Assembly: GCA_964019055.1 (NCBI GenBank)
Contig: OZ025212.1
Coordinates: 14,468,891-14,532,890 of the forward strand
Length of the DNA stretch: 64,000 nt
DNA from: Anthopleura xanthogrammica
Lineage: Eukaryota; Cnidaria; Anthozoa; Actiniaria; Actiniidae
Reading direction: 5' to 3'
In this document: piece by piece, positions 34,431 through 46,134 of the stretch
Numbering within the stretch: the stretch's first letter is position 1
How the letters are laid out: each line of letters begins with the position of its first letter
Translations under genes and position numbers: made by a program
Notes under the pieces: model-generated
The model's input: only the letters and a program-made list of their open reading frames with translations
Told to the model about the DNA's origin: nothing
Database searches by the model: none

Positions 34431-37400
34431 GTAGGTAATATTTTTTTCATCCAAAGTTTTTTGCTAGAAAACTAACAATATCAGACATTTTAATCTTGAA
34501 TTAAGCTTGTAAAGAGAAACTGTGAAAGAAGAATGATCTAATGAAGAGAATTTCTTCAAAATCTTTCTTGGAATTCTAGCTGCTTCATACTGGGGAATTT
34601 TATTCAAGCCATAGTTTTCACAGTCTTCCTGGCTCAATGCTCTCTCTCGGTATTAAGAACTCTAGTGAGTGGAATTCAAAACCATCCGGTCCAGAAGTGT
34701 TCTTTAAATGCCTATCACGATAACCAACACGCACATCAGTCTAGATCAGTTTAACTGTCGACCAAAAAATGTTCAATACGAGCGCAATTTTCTTTGGCCA
34801 GAAATACTGTTTCTTTAATACTGTAACTAGACGAACTCTGTAGAAAATTTTAAACTGAGGTCATTGCAAATATGTTATGTGTCTTGTCATGGTGATAATC
34901 ACTGAGATATTTTGATGTGTAACCGTTCTTCAGTAGCATATCATACTACTTCTCCGACAAGCACGTTCTTGAAACAGTTTTGTGAGTTTTTTTCGGAGAA
35001 TTTTTGCCAGAAATCTCCGGCGTAAGAGAATTTTTCGAATTAAGACCACATAGGTTCCACGACCTTCAATTTACAACATGTAAGAGAGGTAGAATTATTA
35101 CATTGATGAATGACATCAAGATGAGTTTAGTGTCGTCCTTGATCTCAATCACGCCAGGTCTCATTCACAAACACGTTAAGTTTTTCACGAATTTTGTTTG
35201 ACTGCAATAAGTCGTAGCAGCTGGGTGTGGGACTGGAGATGAAGTAGTGTCATGTCAACTTTGCGGGAAGTACGGGCTGGACCAACTTTACCGAGGTCGA
35301 CCCTAACTGCTTTGGTGTTTTTTTAATCGGTCTACCGATGGTAATTAAAGCTGTGAGCAGATTTTTGTGGGTGGGAATTCGAGAGAAAAAATGATGTGTA
35401 GTGATAAGCCAACTCAGTTGACTAAAATCCTTGGACAATTTACACGACTGTGAACGTGAGTTCTCAAATGGCTTCCCTTAGAGCTAACCAATCAGCAAAC
35501 ACGAAAAAAAATAAAGCAGCCAATTACAGTGCTTGAAATTGGAAACCATTTCAGTGTCACATTGCTGGACATTTTCCACTCATTTTAACTAAGTAAAATA
35601 AACATTTTGGATTAACTTAAGTTTCTTATCGTCAAAAGTATGGCATTTTTATCTCGTTTTAGAGGAAATCCTTGCAGCGATAAAAGATTCAATTTACTTC
35701 ATGACAAGTTCTTGCAAATGTGTTGAGATAACACGTTCTTAAAACGGTTCATAAAGCTTCCTTATTCAATTAAGAAAGATATGCTCAAGTTGTTTTTTAA
35801 CTCCAGAATATTCTATCATAACAAATATAAGTCAAGTCAATACCCTAAAGTTCAGTGACGACAGGAAACGATAGCTTTAATGAATCTGAACCCGAAATTT
35901 GTTTTCATAAACAACTGTGCATTGAACAGTGCGAGATGTCTGGCGACGGACCAGCCGTCTTTCTCTCGATATTTTCACCCTTTTTAAGTTTTTTTTTAAA
36001 ATGACCAATTCATGTGCAAGAAAAAGTTCTGGGACGACACAGCAGGATTCTTGCTGTGACCATTGATAAAAACAACCAATTGTCTTGTAAACACAATGTT
36101 TTTCTCGTTAACTTCATGTTAATACAAATTAATGTCTTCCACCGCTGCTCTGACGGCAAATGCCTCAAGTTATTTCTTCATCGTTATTTGAAAATGAGTT
36201 TTCAAGCTGCTTTCTTACGCTGACATAAGAAGATAAAAAGAAAAGTTAGCAAAATTCTGTACATATTTTTTGCTGCCGGCAAGCTTTTTGGATTTGAAAC
36301 ACGCGTTTCGTACGAAAAGTCTTAGCAAACCAAAAATCTCATCATTGTTGATGACGAAAAGGCCATATTGTCGAAAACAATTTTTTTCAACATAACTAAA
36401 ATTTTAGGAAGTACAAACTGTGACAAACTAGAGTACATCACATATCGTATCATTGTAAGTATGCGTAATCTTATTCTCTGTTATTTTGGGGGAGGACTTC
36501 CAGTTATCTTGCAGTTTTAGCTCAACTGATAAGAATGTCCAATGTATAGAATGACTACAGAGTTTGTGAAACGCCACTAAACCCAGCCCAATCGCCTCAT
36601 GATTTTTCAATTAACAATAATAGAAACTGGAATCTGAGATGATGATATTGCTTACAATGAAAATTAAGAACAGCATTGAAATTCTTGAACTACATAGCAA
36701 GAATTAACGTCATAAAGCACTCGAAATGCTGAACGCAAAGAAGAACCATGCGCAATAATTACGTATTAAACATAATTACGACAAATGCTCTTTTTCCACT
36801 CAGTTCTTGAGAGCATTAAGAACATTTTGAAGCGGTTTAAATCCCAGATTTGGCTCTGCTTAGCTGACCTCTCCTACCACAGGAGCTAAAACGATTAAAA
36901 TCAATTTGACACAGCTACAAGGTCATTGAAACAATTTAAACAGACTTCCCTGAAGGCCTCTATTGTGTTGTTCACCATAAGAACTTTCTCGATGTAAAAC
37001 AAAGAAAACCTGTCTTTCGGCGCTGTGCTTAGCTCACTCGTTTAGCACTCTTCAAACTATGAACTATGAAGGAGCAAAACTTGGCGATTATGTCCAGAAA
37101 ACAACAAGAAGTTCCTTTTTATTTTTGATTCTTTTTCCTCTTCAAATACTCCAGATTCTTTCCCTTAGTAACTAAAATTAGAACAAAGAAGCTTTAAAAA
37201 ACAGAAGTCGGCTTTCAACCGGTGCAGATTGATTGAAAGACCACGCCTTCATTTTAAAATATTCCATACATCGCCGGCCAAAAATGCCATCCAATTTGAA
37301 TTCTCGAACTTTCTTTACTAAAGCCCAGACTTCAGAAAAACGCAATATATTTAGGAAGGTTATCTACAGAATATTCCAGCTGATTGGCCTAGATTTTGGG

Positions 37401-37519
37401 TGAATTACACGAACTTTAGCTGTTCGGTTTACAGACGTTTTACTATCAGCGTAAATATTTTCCTATTTCAGACATCTTGGAATAGGATTCTTTGATCGAG
37501 TTTCATCCATATTATATGT

Positions 37520-37665
37520 ATTTTTTCAAGCGATGATACTCAAGGGAATGACACGTGGTCTAAAATTGTAAAGGAAAAAAATCATGCCCAGCTGGTCTAG
37601 AAAAGAAATAATACTCAAGGGAATGACATGTGGTCTTAAATAGAAAAACATTACGCCCAACTGAG
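37520..37665. mobile_element. MITE family 2 fragments, two adjacent right ends
   Basis: ACTCAAGGGAATGACACGTG at about 37540 and ACTCAAGGGAATGACATGTG at about 37612, each followed by degenerate copies of the family 2 right end; the second reaches AACATTACGCCCAACT. Confidence 0.65.
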
Positions 37666-38574
37666 TCAGTAAAAGGACTTTGAACCCAACAAATCATTTC
37701 ATACGATTCGGCTTTACGGGTAAAGTCCAAAACACGCCAAGCAAAGGTTAGGCCATGTAAGGAAATCGTCTTTATACGGAACATTACTGAACTCAATTAA
37801 CATATTTATTTCATGCATCTTTAGTCATGGCCGGCATTCCATGAAAATACACGTCTTCTTAAGATCGATTTCGAAGTCGAAAGATTGCGTCATGATGAAA
37901 GGAAATCCGCTTACCAATGTACAAGAGGTTGAACTAATTGAACATGGTGAAAGTAAATAGCCATGCATCGGCCTTTAGAATGGCTGATCACTAGAACGTC
38001 TTACAGCATTAAAAATGTTCGTGCGAATCCTACAAACTGCACTGGCGTTGACCTTACGTCAGCTAGTATGAAGCCGGACGAAATTGAGCAATTTAGCATA
38101 CACTAAGCTAGTCGTTCTGTTTTATACTGACCTTAGTGTTAAAATACGAAAAACGAGTGAATCTTAAGTTCAAGGATTTTTTTCTGCGATATTTCAATCT
38201 TACCATTTCATTCTCACTTCGGATTATTTGCTTGCGTTTTTCCGGAGTTTTAATCCTCTGAATAATGTTCACTATGAATGACGCCATTTTATTTTTAAAG
38301 ACCTCCATGAAATTCCTCCACATATGTGGAAACTGACTTGTGTCAATCAAGGCTCTGAACTTATATTACAACTGAAACTCGGCTTAGAAATTCTCTCGAT
38401 TTTCTTAATAAGAATTAGTGGTACGCTAAGAATGGTCTGTTCTTGAGCTCGACGATGGATGAAAAATACTTTCCACTTCAAGCTTCTCTAACCTTTGAAA
38501 TTCATAAGTCTACAAGCCATTGAGGTGTGTCACTTAGATAAGGATAGTGATAGCAATAAAATCTTTTACTCAGT

Positions 38575-38815
38575 TGGGCGTAATGTTATCCCATTTTCAG
38601 TTCTCGTTTGAGAAAGAGATTTTGCTTGAATTTCGTCAACATTAACAGACTTCTTGTTGTCGAGAAAGATATAGTACTCAAGGGAATGATACGTGGTCTG
38701 AAAGGAAAAACATAAATCTACATCCTCAACAAATGAGGTCAAGCATTACTGGTACAGAAAGGAAAAATACTCAAGGGAATGACACTTGATATAAAATGGA
38801 AAAACACTTATTGCC
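38575..38815. mobile_element. MITE family 2 relative, with extra right ends
   Basis: Left end GTTGGGCGTAATGTTATCCC, then two right-end-like blocks with CTCAAGGGAATGA at about 38675 and 38770. Central part differs from the 16901 copy. Confidence 0.6.
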
Positions 38816-39596
38816 AGCATTCTTTCCACCGAGTTAAAATTCCATGACAACATATAAGACATTTTCTTCCTAATGCCTCATATGTCTTATATTAGAATAT
38901 GGTTTGAAATTATGCAGGTTTTTGATCGTTCTTTTGCTACAGAAAATTGTATTGAATTCACTTAAACCAATGCCTACGTTTTAGGTTAGTTTTATGCACG
39001 CAAAGCTTAGCTATTTGGCCAACGCAAAGCAGTACGACACATACAAGCAAACGCATTTTTTTTGGCGCTGGTGAACTTATCTACAACATCTAGACAGAAC
39101 AAAAAAATCAGCCAAATGCAATCAGCGCTTGCATATCTGGTTATATACTGTCATTCTCATTTCCTCTCTACGTTTGCAAAGGTACCATTCTGTGTGAGCG
39201 TCTATCTAGACGTGCTCTGTTTGGCGGGGGATGTTAGCTATGTCGTCCTCTACTCGTGCTTGTTCTGACCTTGGCTTGACAATTAATGAAGTGTCGATAT
39301 ATTCTTAACGTGTGAATCAAACATGAAATCGTTCAAGTTGCATTCCACTTGTATGAAGTGATGATGAAAGGGAACTTGCGTTCTGTTTCAGGACCTCGAA
39401 AACGTTTGATGCATGGGTGGGTTAGTGAAATAGAAGTACACGGCACGGTTCACGGTGCGCGTTGAGCGAACCTCCTCAACCAATCACAAAACGTGGCATC
39501 AGTTTTCATCCAATCAGAATAATACCTCATCACATGAATTATTTTAGCTCTTTGACAATCACTAAAAATGATCTGCTTGAGGATTTCATCGTGGGA

Positions 39597-39642
39597 TGTT
39601 TCTTTGTTTCTTTGTTTCTTTGTTTCTTTGTTTCTTTGTTTC
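39597..39642. repeat. (TTTGTTTC)n array
   Basis: Five to six octamer units in the intergenic gap. Confidence 0.85.
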
Positions 39643-40287
39643 CATTCTTATCCTTTCAGGATTTCCAATTTTCTTTACGAATCCCAGACGTGATGAGTAG
39701 CGAGTGGTTTCTCACCTGACGTGACCAACCCATTCTTTACCCCGCATCATAAGAGGTCTAACGCGCTTCTGTCGTTACAAGGCTGATTTTAAACGTACTT
39801 AACTTTACTCAGTTCTCAAAAATAGTTGAACCAAAGACCTTGCGTTCTTTAGAACATAACTAGTGCTATCTTTCAAGCCCACCAGCGAGCGATAAACTCT
39901 ACGAAGTAAACAACATCTGTTCTTAACTCTGACGAAATCATTCAATTCTTTTAGAAGCAAACAAATTCGATGAAATAACGTAAGCATTTCTAGCAACCAA
40001 GCTGCCCTATTTTGTATTTTTCACTCTACATACCTTCGAAGTGTTATTCGATATTTTTGACAAAGTATACAAATGAACAGTCATCATTGACATTTTCTTT
40101 CTTCAAGTCATCAGAAATTTTTTTTAATGTACATTTGTAGACAAAAATTACTTTATCAAGAGATAAAATATGAATTGTGATAGGGTAATTTTGAAATTGA
40201 GAAGCCTTTAGTATTTCTTATGTTTCAATGCTTGGATATTTGACTCAACGCTGCAACGTTAGAGTTTAGAGTGACTCTAGCACCACC

Positions 40288-43200
40288 ATGACGAACCAAG
40301 ATCGCTTGAACGTCGCATTCCTAGTCCTTGTAGTAGTTCTTGCTGCTTCACAATGTACTGCACAGGATGTCCCGCATTTCCGCAGTGCGCCTTCTGGGTA
40401 TTGTAAGTTAGATTCTGTAATATTTAGCTATTCGATGACCAACTTATGCTAATTTTAAGCGAATATATTTTCATAGTATTATTGACATTAACTTTCCTAT
40501 GCGTGAATTTGGTTGAAATCTTTTTGCGCAGTCTGATACGTAGATTGCTTAACACCATTTTATCAAAAGTTTATCCTGGGATTAGAAATCGCACGGATGA
40601 AGTCGCTGTTGCGAGAATCAAAACGAGTTCAGCCATTTTTGAGCTGCAAATTAAGTCAGGTTATGGCGACTGCTTTTACGCGAGTTAAAGGAATCCAACC
40701 CGAGGCTAAAGTGAAGCAAACTCCTCAGTTTCCAACTGAGAGTTTAGTCAAGCTACAGCAAATTGGAGCGATGTAGAAAGTTCGGTTCTTACAGACCCTT
40801 TCCATATTGAAAGGTCTTCTTGGTCAAAAACAGAACGACAGATGGAATTTCAGTTAAGAATACTAAGCGTGGCATTCCTCGAGGCATGGGTGGGCATACT
40901 TCTACTGTGACGCCCGGCCGACAAAATGAAGCTCGACTTCTTTCGGGAGAAGAAAAGAAGCTTGTCATGAGCCCCTCTTTTTTGGGTGGGAGAGGAGAAG
41001 GCATGGGGAGAAGGGGTGGATGAGAGCGTGGGGTATGTATAGGAGCATGCCATAAGCAAGGCTCCTTTCCTTCTGGGGGAAGCTGAGGGAAAGTGGTTCA
41101 CTTGACACGTATTATGCCGAGTCCAGGAATCAAACCCCGAGACCTCACAGACCTCAGAGGTGAGAGTTGAGTGCACTACCGCTACACCACCCTTGATTCC
41201 CAAGGGATAGAAAGAAACGAAGAATGTACAATAAAAGAATCCTTCACAGATGTATTCTGTCTTTCCATCCACAGTTTTCCAGAGTGGACCTTACATATAC
41301 AAAGTCGTCCTTCCCAAGTACGACAGACGATCCTGGTACGAGGCAGAAGAAATCTGTCGGCTCGAAGAAAACGGCAACCTCTTGACAATTGGCGACAAGA
41401 GAGAAGGGCGTTGGGTCAACCAACTCGTCCAAAACCTCACCAAAGAGATGGATTACCTGGGGAAATTCTGGATCGGCGCTACTGATAGACGTCTGAGAGG
41501 TGTTTATGAGTTTATTGACGGCTCGCCATTCAGGTTCAGAGAGGCACCATGGGCAAAAGGAGAACCGAACAGACCGCCCAAGAAGACTTTTGGGTTCGAG
41601 TATTGTATTTCAATGGATCCTAATAGTGGTACTCCAACATGGAGTGATGAAGATTGCTTCCAGAGTTTTGGATACATTTGTAAATCACGAGGTAATTTCG
41701 TAAATGAAGAATATGCGTGATGTAAACGATGTCATTCAAGAAATACCTTTGGTGTCGTTCTTGCTCCCTTCTGTCTTCCTTCCTTCCTTCCTTCCTTCCT
41801 TCCTTCCTTCCTTCCTTCCTTCCTTCCTTCCTTCCTTCCATTGTTTACTATTCATTCGGCTCATGTGAAGTTCGACGTTTGAACTGGGCCTCACCCTCCT
41901 TTCCTTAGCCTCTATACTCTATCGGCCTCATCCTTCATACGCCTAACCCTCGTTGTTTATTTTTGTTTCACAGAGGTCCCAAAACGACTCAAAGACAACA
42001 GACGTTTTGGCTACGGTATGTGACTGATAACAATATTCGTGTGATCCCGTCGATTTCTTGCCTTACCGCGCAATGCATTGTTTTCTGGAACTAAGAAATA
42101 TTTGAGTCAGGAAAATGTTCGGTGATTGGCTAATTTCGTTCAGACTCGCCGATTGGCTACTTTATATGTGTTTCCTGATTTGCTACCTCGTTTATGTTCA
42201 CTGATTGGCTAATTTCGTTCAGACTCGCCGATTGGCTACTTTATATGTGTTTCCTGACTGGCTATACTTCGTCGTGTTCGCTGATTCGCTATTTTACCGA
42301 AACACGCAGAAGATATATCGATCGCGAAGACGTTCAACGGCGTATTCATAGGTTTGTTTGTCAGTGATAAGTCATAAATTGTTGAATGTTATATCTCGGA
42401 AAAACTCACGAATTTCGAAAAAAAGCACGACTCCATTACATTGGTCCATTTTCCAAATCCCCTTCTATATTCCTAAGTCCATACGTTTTCGCCGAGGGTA
42501 AATATTAGAAAACTATTTTTCTTTTTTGTAGCATGGGAATGGAACTACTACGAGTATAAGTTCATTCCCCTTCCCTACGACTCGATGACGTGGTCAGAAG
42601 CCGAGCTGTATTGCCAAGAAGCTGAGTCAGGTCACTTGCTCTCGATTTACAACTCCGAAGAAAGCGAATGGGTTACAGAGAGAATTAAACAAATACGACA
42701 AGTCTTGGGCTTCAAAGGACTTTGGATTGGTGCCACGGACATTTTCAGTAGGGGCGCATTCAAGTGGACGGATCGTGGACCAGTTAACTATACAAAATGG
42801 ACCCAAGGGGCACCGAAAAATACAAGCCTGTCGAGGAAGCCTAGAGAAGCCTGTGTGGCGATTCTAGCTGATCGAGATTGGGGGAAATGGGACGAAGAGT
42901 TCTGTATCAATAAGATGCCATTCGTTTGTAAAACTAAAAGTAAGTTTTGGATCCGAAATTTTTGCGACTTGCGCCGCGCGTTTACAGTTTTTCATGCACA
43001 TAGTTTTCTCATGGCTTACAGTGAGGACACTCGAACCGTGAACACTTTGAGGTTTTTTCATACTTTTTTCTCCTTTATCCCTTGCTTGAATCGATTGGAA
43101 ATATGATTTATTTTGAACAATAAGATTATTTGAGTTCAGTGCTTCATTTTCAGAAGGTTTGAAGCAGTAGAAAGTTCATAAAATAAAAAATATAAAAATA

Positions 43201-46134
43201 TCAAGTGTTCATGGTTCGAGTGTCCTCACTGTAATCCCGAGCCGCAAATAAATTTTGACTAAAATCGCAAACTTGTCCAGCTCAGAGCCGGCACATACTA
43301 CAGGCTACTTAGAACCTGAATGTCTATAGAGCGTCTTGTTTTTTTTCTAGTTAGCCACGACAAAACACTCACTATAGTTTTTTAATTTATAATGCAGAGT
43401 GCAAAGGAAAGTCTGATTTGGCGTTCATCGTGGACGCATCCGGTAGCGTCACCCCTGAGGGATTCCAGAAAGCTAAGGAGTTCATGCTTAAGGTAAGAAA
43501 ACAGAAAACCGAGCAATGAGCGAATCGTTTACGACTAGGAAGTATAGAGGTAATATCATCATGCTGATTTTCAATTGTTAAATGAGGTGACCTTTTAAAT
43601 GATAGAGTTCTTTTTTAACACCTTGGACAATTATTCACATGTCTCTATCATTGCAAGGTCACCTCATGTCTCGCTTCGATGCAAAGGCACAGCTACCTTT
43701 CAAGATGGTGCAGGGAACTGTGAAGGGGACTATTGGAAGATAACTGCAGTTTACTGGGTGGCAGTTACAAGTTTTCCAAATTGTTTTTCTATTTCAAATG
43801 AAGTTTTTTCTTCTTGTAGGTGATGCAAGGATTTCAAGTCACCAATAATGAAACCCACGTGGGTCTTATTCGTTTTGCCAACGATGCAGACATCATCTTC
43901 GGATTAAAGAAACATCACAACATCCTTGAGTTGAAGAAGGCTATTGACGATATGTTGTTCGTGCAAGGAGAGACACATACAGAAAAGGTGAGACTGGAGA
44001 GTTAATAGTAATTATTTACTAGACTAATAGATGGATAGAGAGTGGACAACATCCTGGACAACATCTTGGAGGTCAATGTTCTGACGTCCCTAGAGTATCA
44101 TTTCTTTGTTTGACGCTTGCGCATGAGAAGACACATGAACATGGATCACAATTCAAACAAAGAATCTTATTCACAAGAGAATCTCATTCTCAAGAGAATG
44201 GTCTGAAATGGGAAAATTCTTGAATTCATACAACCATCTGTTCATGCCTTTGTAATAGACTTAACTGTTGGCGGTATTAACAAAGGGGGATATTAAGAAA
44301 TCTATTGTTAAATACCACCAACATCGCTGCGATAATGTAACGTACAAATGAAGAATTGACACGGTAACTTTGTTTTCCAGGCTCTCGACCTGGCACGAAC
44401 AACTCTTTTCTCCCATCGAGCAGGTAGCCGTCTCGACGTCCCAAGGATTGCTCTAGTAATGACCGACGGTAAATCTGCGTCCTTCCGACACACGACCCAG
44501 GCGGCAGCCAAACTCAAAGCCATGGGTGTTACCATAGTTACCGTGGGAATCGGCAATGGTGTGGACAGGAAGGAACTTATTGATATGTCGACGAGTAAGG
44601 ACTATGTGCTCTACGTGGAATCTTACGCCGCGCTGAGTAAACGAGTCAAAGAAATACGAGAAAGAGTCTGTGACGGTTGGTATAGTTTAACTGATCTTTC
44701 TAGCTTTCATTGTGGTATTCCCTTATAGATTCCCTCAGCATACCTTGGAGCGGTTTTCTTATGAGTTGGAAACATACGACATGTACACAGTACGACATGC
44801 CGTAACACTGAAATGGCTTCCCATAAGAATGGTTTTCGTATGGGGAAACTTACGGTAATGAAGATTATGACAACTTTATGTTTTCCGTTTTAGAAATCAT
44901 TCGTCAAGGATTGATTCGGCAGAGAGCACTTGAAGAGAAAGCCAGGATATTGGCAGAATTGAGGGCCAGGGAGAGGGCAAGAATCCTGGCGCAAGAAAAT
45001 GCAAGAAGACTAGCACTACAAAGACTGTCAGCAAAAGAAAGGGCCAGGCAACTAGCAGAACAAAGGCGTTTGCAACAAGAGCGGGCTAGAAAATTAGCAC
45101 AACAGCAACGTTTGGACAAGGAGAATGCCCGAAAATTGGCAGAAAAGCAGAGGTTGGAAAGGGAGAGGAAGTTAGCAGAACAGAGAAGAAGGGAGAACCA
45201 AAGAAGGCAAAATAATCGTAACATACAAAATCGTAACAATCAAAATCGTAATACTCAAAATCGTAATACTCAAAATCGTAATACTCAAAATCGTAATACT
45301 CAGAATCGTAACATACAAAATCGTAATACTCAAAATCGTAATACTCAGAATCGTAACATACAAAATCGTAATACTCAAAATCGTAACACTCAAAATCGTA
45401 ATAACCAAAACCGTAATACTCAAAATCGTAACATACAAAATCGTAATAACCAAAACCGTAATACTCAAAATCGTAACACTCAAAATCGTAATAACCAAAA
45501 CCGTAATACTCAGAATCGTAACACACAAAATCGCAACACCCAAAATCGCAACACACAAAATCGCAACCTTCAAAACCGTAACCAATATAATCGCAACACA
45601 CAAAATCGCAACACACAAAATCGCAACACACAAAATCGCAACATTCAAAATCGTAACCAATATAATCGCAACACACAAAATCGTAACCAATATAATCGCA
45701 ACACACAAAATCGTAACCAATATAATCGCAACACACAAAATCGTAACCAATATAATCGCAACACACAAAACCGTAACCAATATAATCGCAACACACAAAA
45801 TCGTAACGTTCAAAATCGTAACCAGTATAATCGCAATCAGTACAACCGCAACACCCAAAATCGCAACACCCAAAATCGCAACACCCAAAATCGCAACACC
45901 CAAAATCGCAACACCCAAAACCGCTACCAGTACAATCGCAACACCCAAAATCGCAACACCCAAAATCGCAACTTCCAAAATCGCAACACCCAAAATCGCA
46001 ACACCCAAAACCGCTACCAGTACAATCGCAACACCCAAAATCGCAACGCCCAAAATCGTAATACTCAATATAACCGCAACCAGTACAACCGCAATCGCAA
46101 CGCCCAAAGCCAATATAATCGTAATCAGGGTTGA
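40288..46134 (+). CDS. Secreted protein: two C-type lectin domains, vWA, charged helix, Asn/Arg/Gln repeat tail
   Basis: Eight exons join to about 926 residues: 40288-40402, 41275-41691, 41974-42015, 42532-42939, 43398-43492, 43820-43987, 44381-44675, 44894-46134. The start lies in a good Kozak context (CACCACCATGACG). Signal peptide about 1-25. Lectin domain 1 (39-177) has WIGATD, GEPNRP with the EPN motif of Ca2+-dependent mannose-type sites, and WSDEDC. Lectin domain 2 (192-327) has WIGATD and WDEEFC but no EPN, so it may not bind sugar the same way. The vWA domain (about 328-513) keeps its metal site: DASGS, the Thr in GETHTEKA, and MTDGKS. Residues 514-619 are an Arg/Glu/Ala/Leu helix. 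Residues 620-926 are tandem QNRNT-like pentapeptides. Likely extracellular: matrix, mucus, nematocyst or immune lectin. I know no family with this full order. Confidence 0.9.
41112..41200 (-). mobile_element. SINE tRNA-like head in the first intron of the lectin/vWA gene
   Basis: Minus strand: GGTGTAGCGGTAGTGCACTC (A-box) and GGTTTGATTCCTGGA (B-box) spaced as in a tRNA gene. Best-preserved head of the family here. The body downstream differs from the other copies. Confidence 0.75.
41766..41839. repeat. (CCTT)n microsatellite
   Basis: About 18 tetranucleotide units in the intron after lectin domain 1. Confidence 0.95.
42123..42280. repeat. Tandem duplication rich in GATTGGCTA
   Basis: TGATTGGCTAATTTCGTTCA and CGCCGATTGGCTACTTTATA occur twice about 75 bp apart, with degenerate copies around them. 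ATTGG is the reverse of CCAAT. It lies in an intron before lectin domain 2. Confidence 0.75.
43580..43734. mobile_element. MITE family 3 copy, mainly right half
   Basis: From AAGGTCACCTCATGTCTCGC at about 43654 to AAGGGGACTATTGG at 43735 it matches the right arm of the element at 61444. The left end here is the short mirrored AATGAGGTGACCTT. Confidence 0.75.
44070..44215. mobile_element. MITE family 2 copy, degraded
   Basis: Shares AGAGTATCATTTCTTTGTTT, GCGCATGAGAAGACACATGA and a final GGTCTGAAATGGGAAAA with the 16901 copy; the CACGTG next to the right end is deleted. Confidence 0.75.
44750..44853. mobile_element. Short palindromic element (family 4), one copy
   Basis: ATGAGTTGGAAACATACGAC and CATAAGAATGGTTTTCGTAT are shared, partly inverted, with the array at 56107. 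Contains GTACGACATGCCGTAACA. Located in the intron before the last exon of the lectin/vWA gene. Confidence 0.65.
45206..46131 (+). repeat. 15-bp coding repeat encoding QNRNT pentapeptides
   Basis: In-frame tandem units such as CAAAATCGTAATACT. The 5' half has GTAAT codons, the middle alternates CAATATAATCG (QYNR) with QNRN units, and the 3' half uses CGCAACACC: blocks of different synonymous codon use, showing local homogenisation. Over 60 pentapeptide-like units. Confidence 0.95.

Larger units (their letters stand above)
34431..40287. other. Large gap between two signal-peptide exons
   Basis: Mostly AT-rich DNA with no lectin, vWA or other domain exon seen on either strand. Holds MITE family 2 fragments (37520-37665, 38575-38815) and a TTTGTTTC array (39597-39642). 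It would be an intron if the exon at 34337 is spliced to 41275. Confidence 0.45.
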
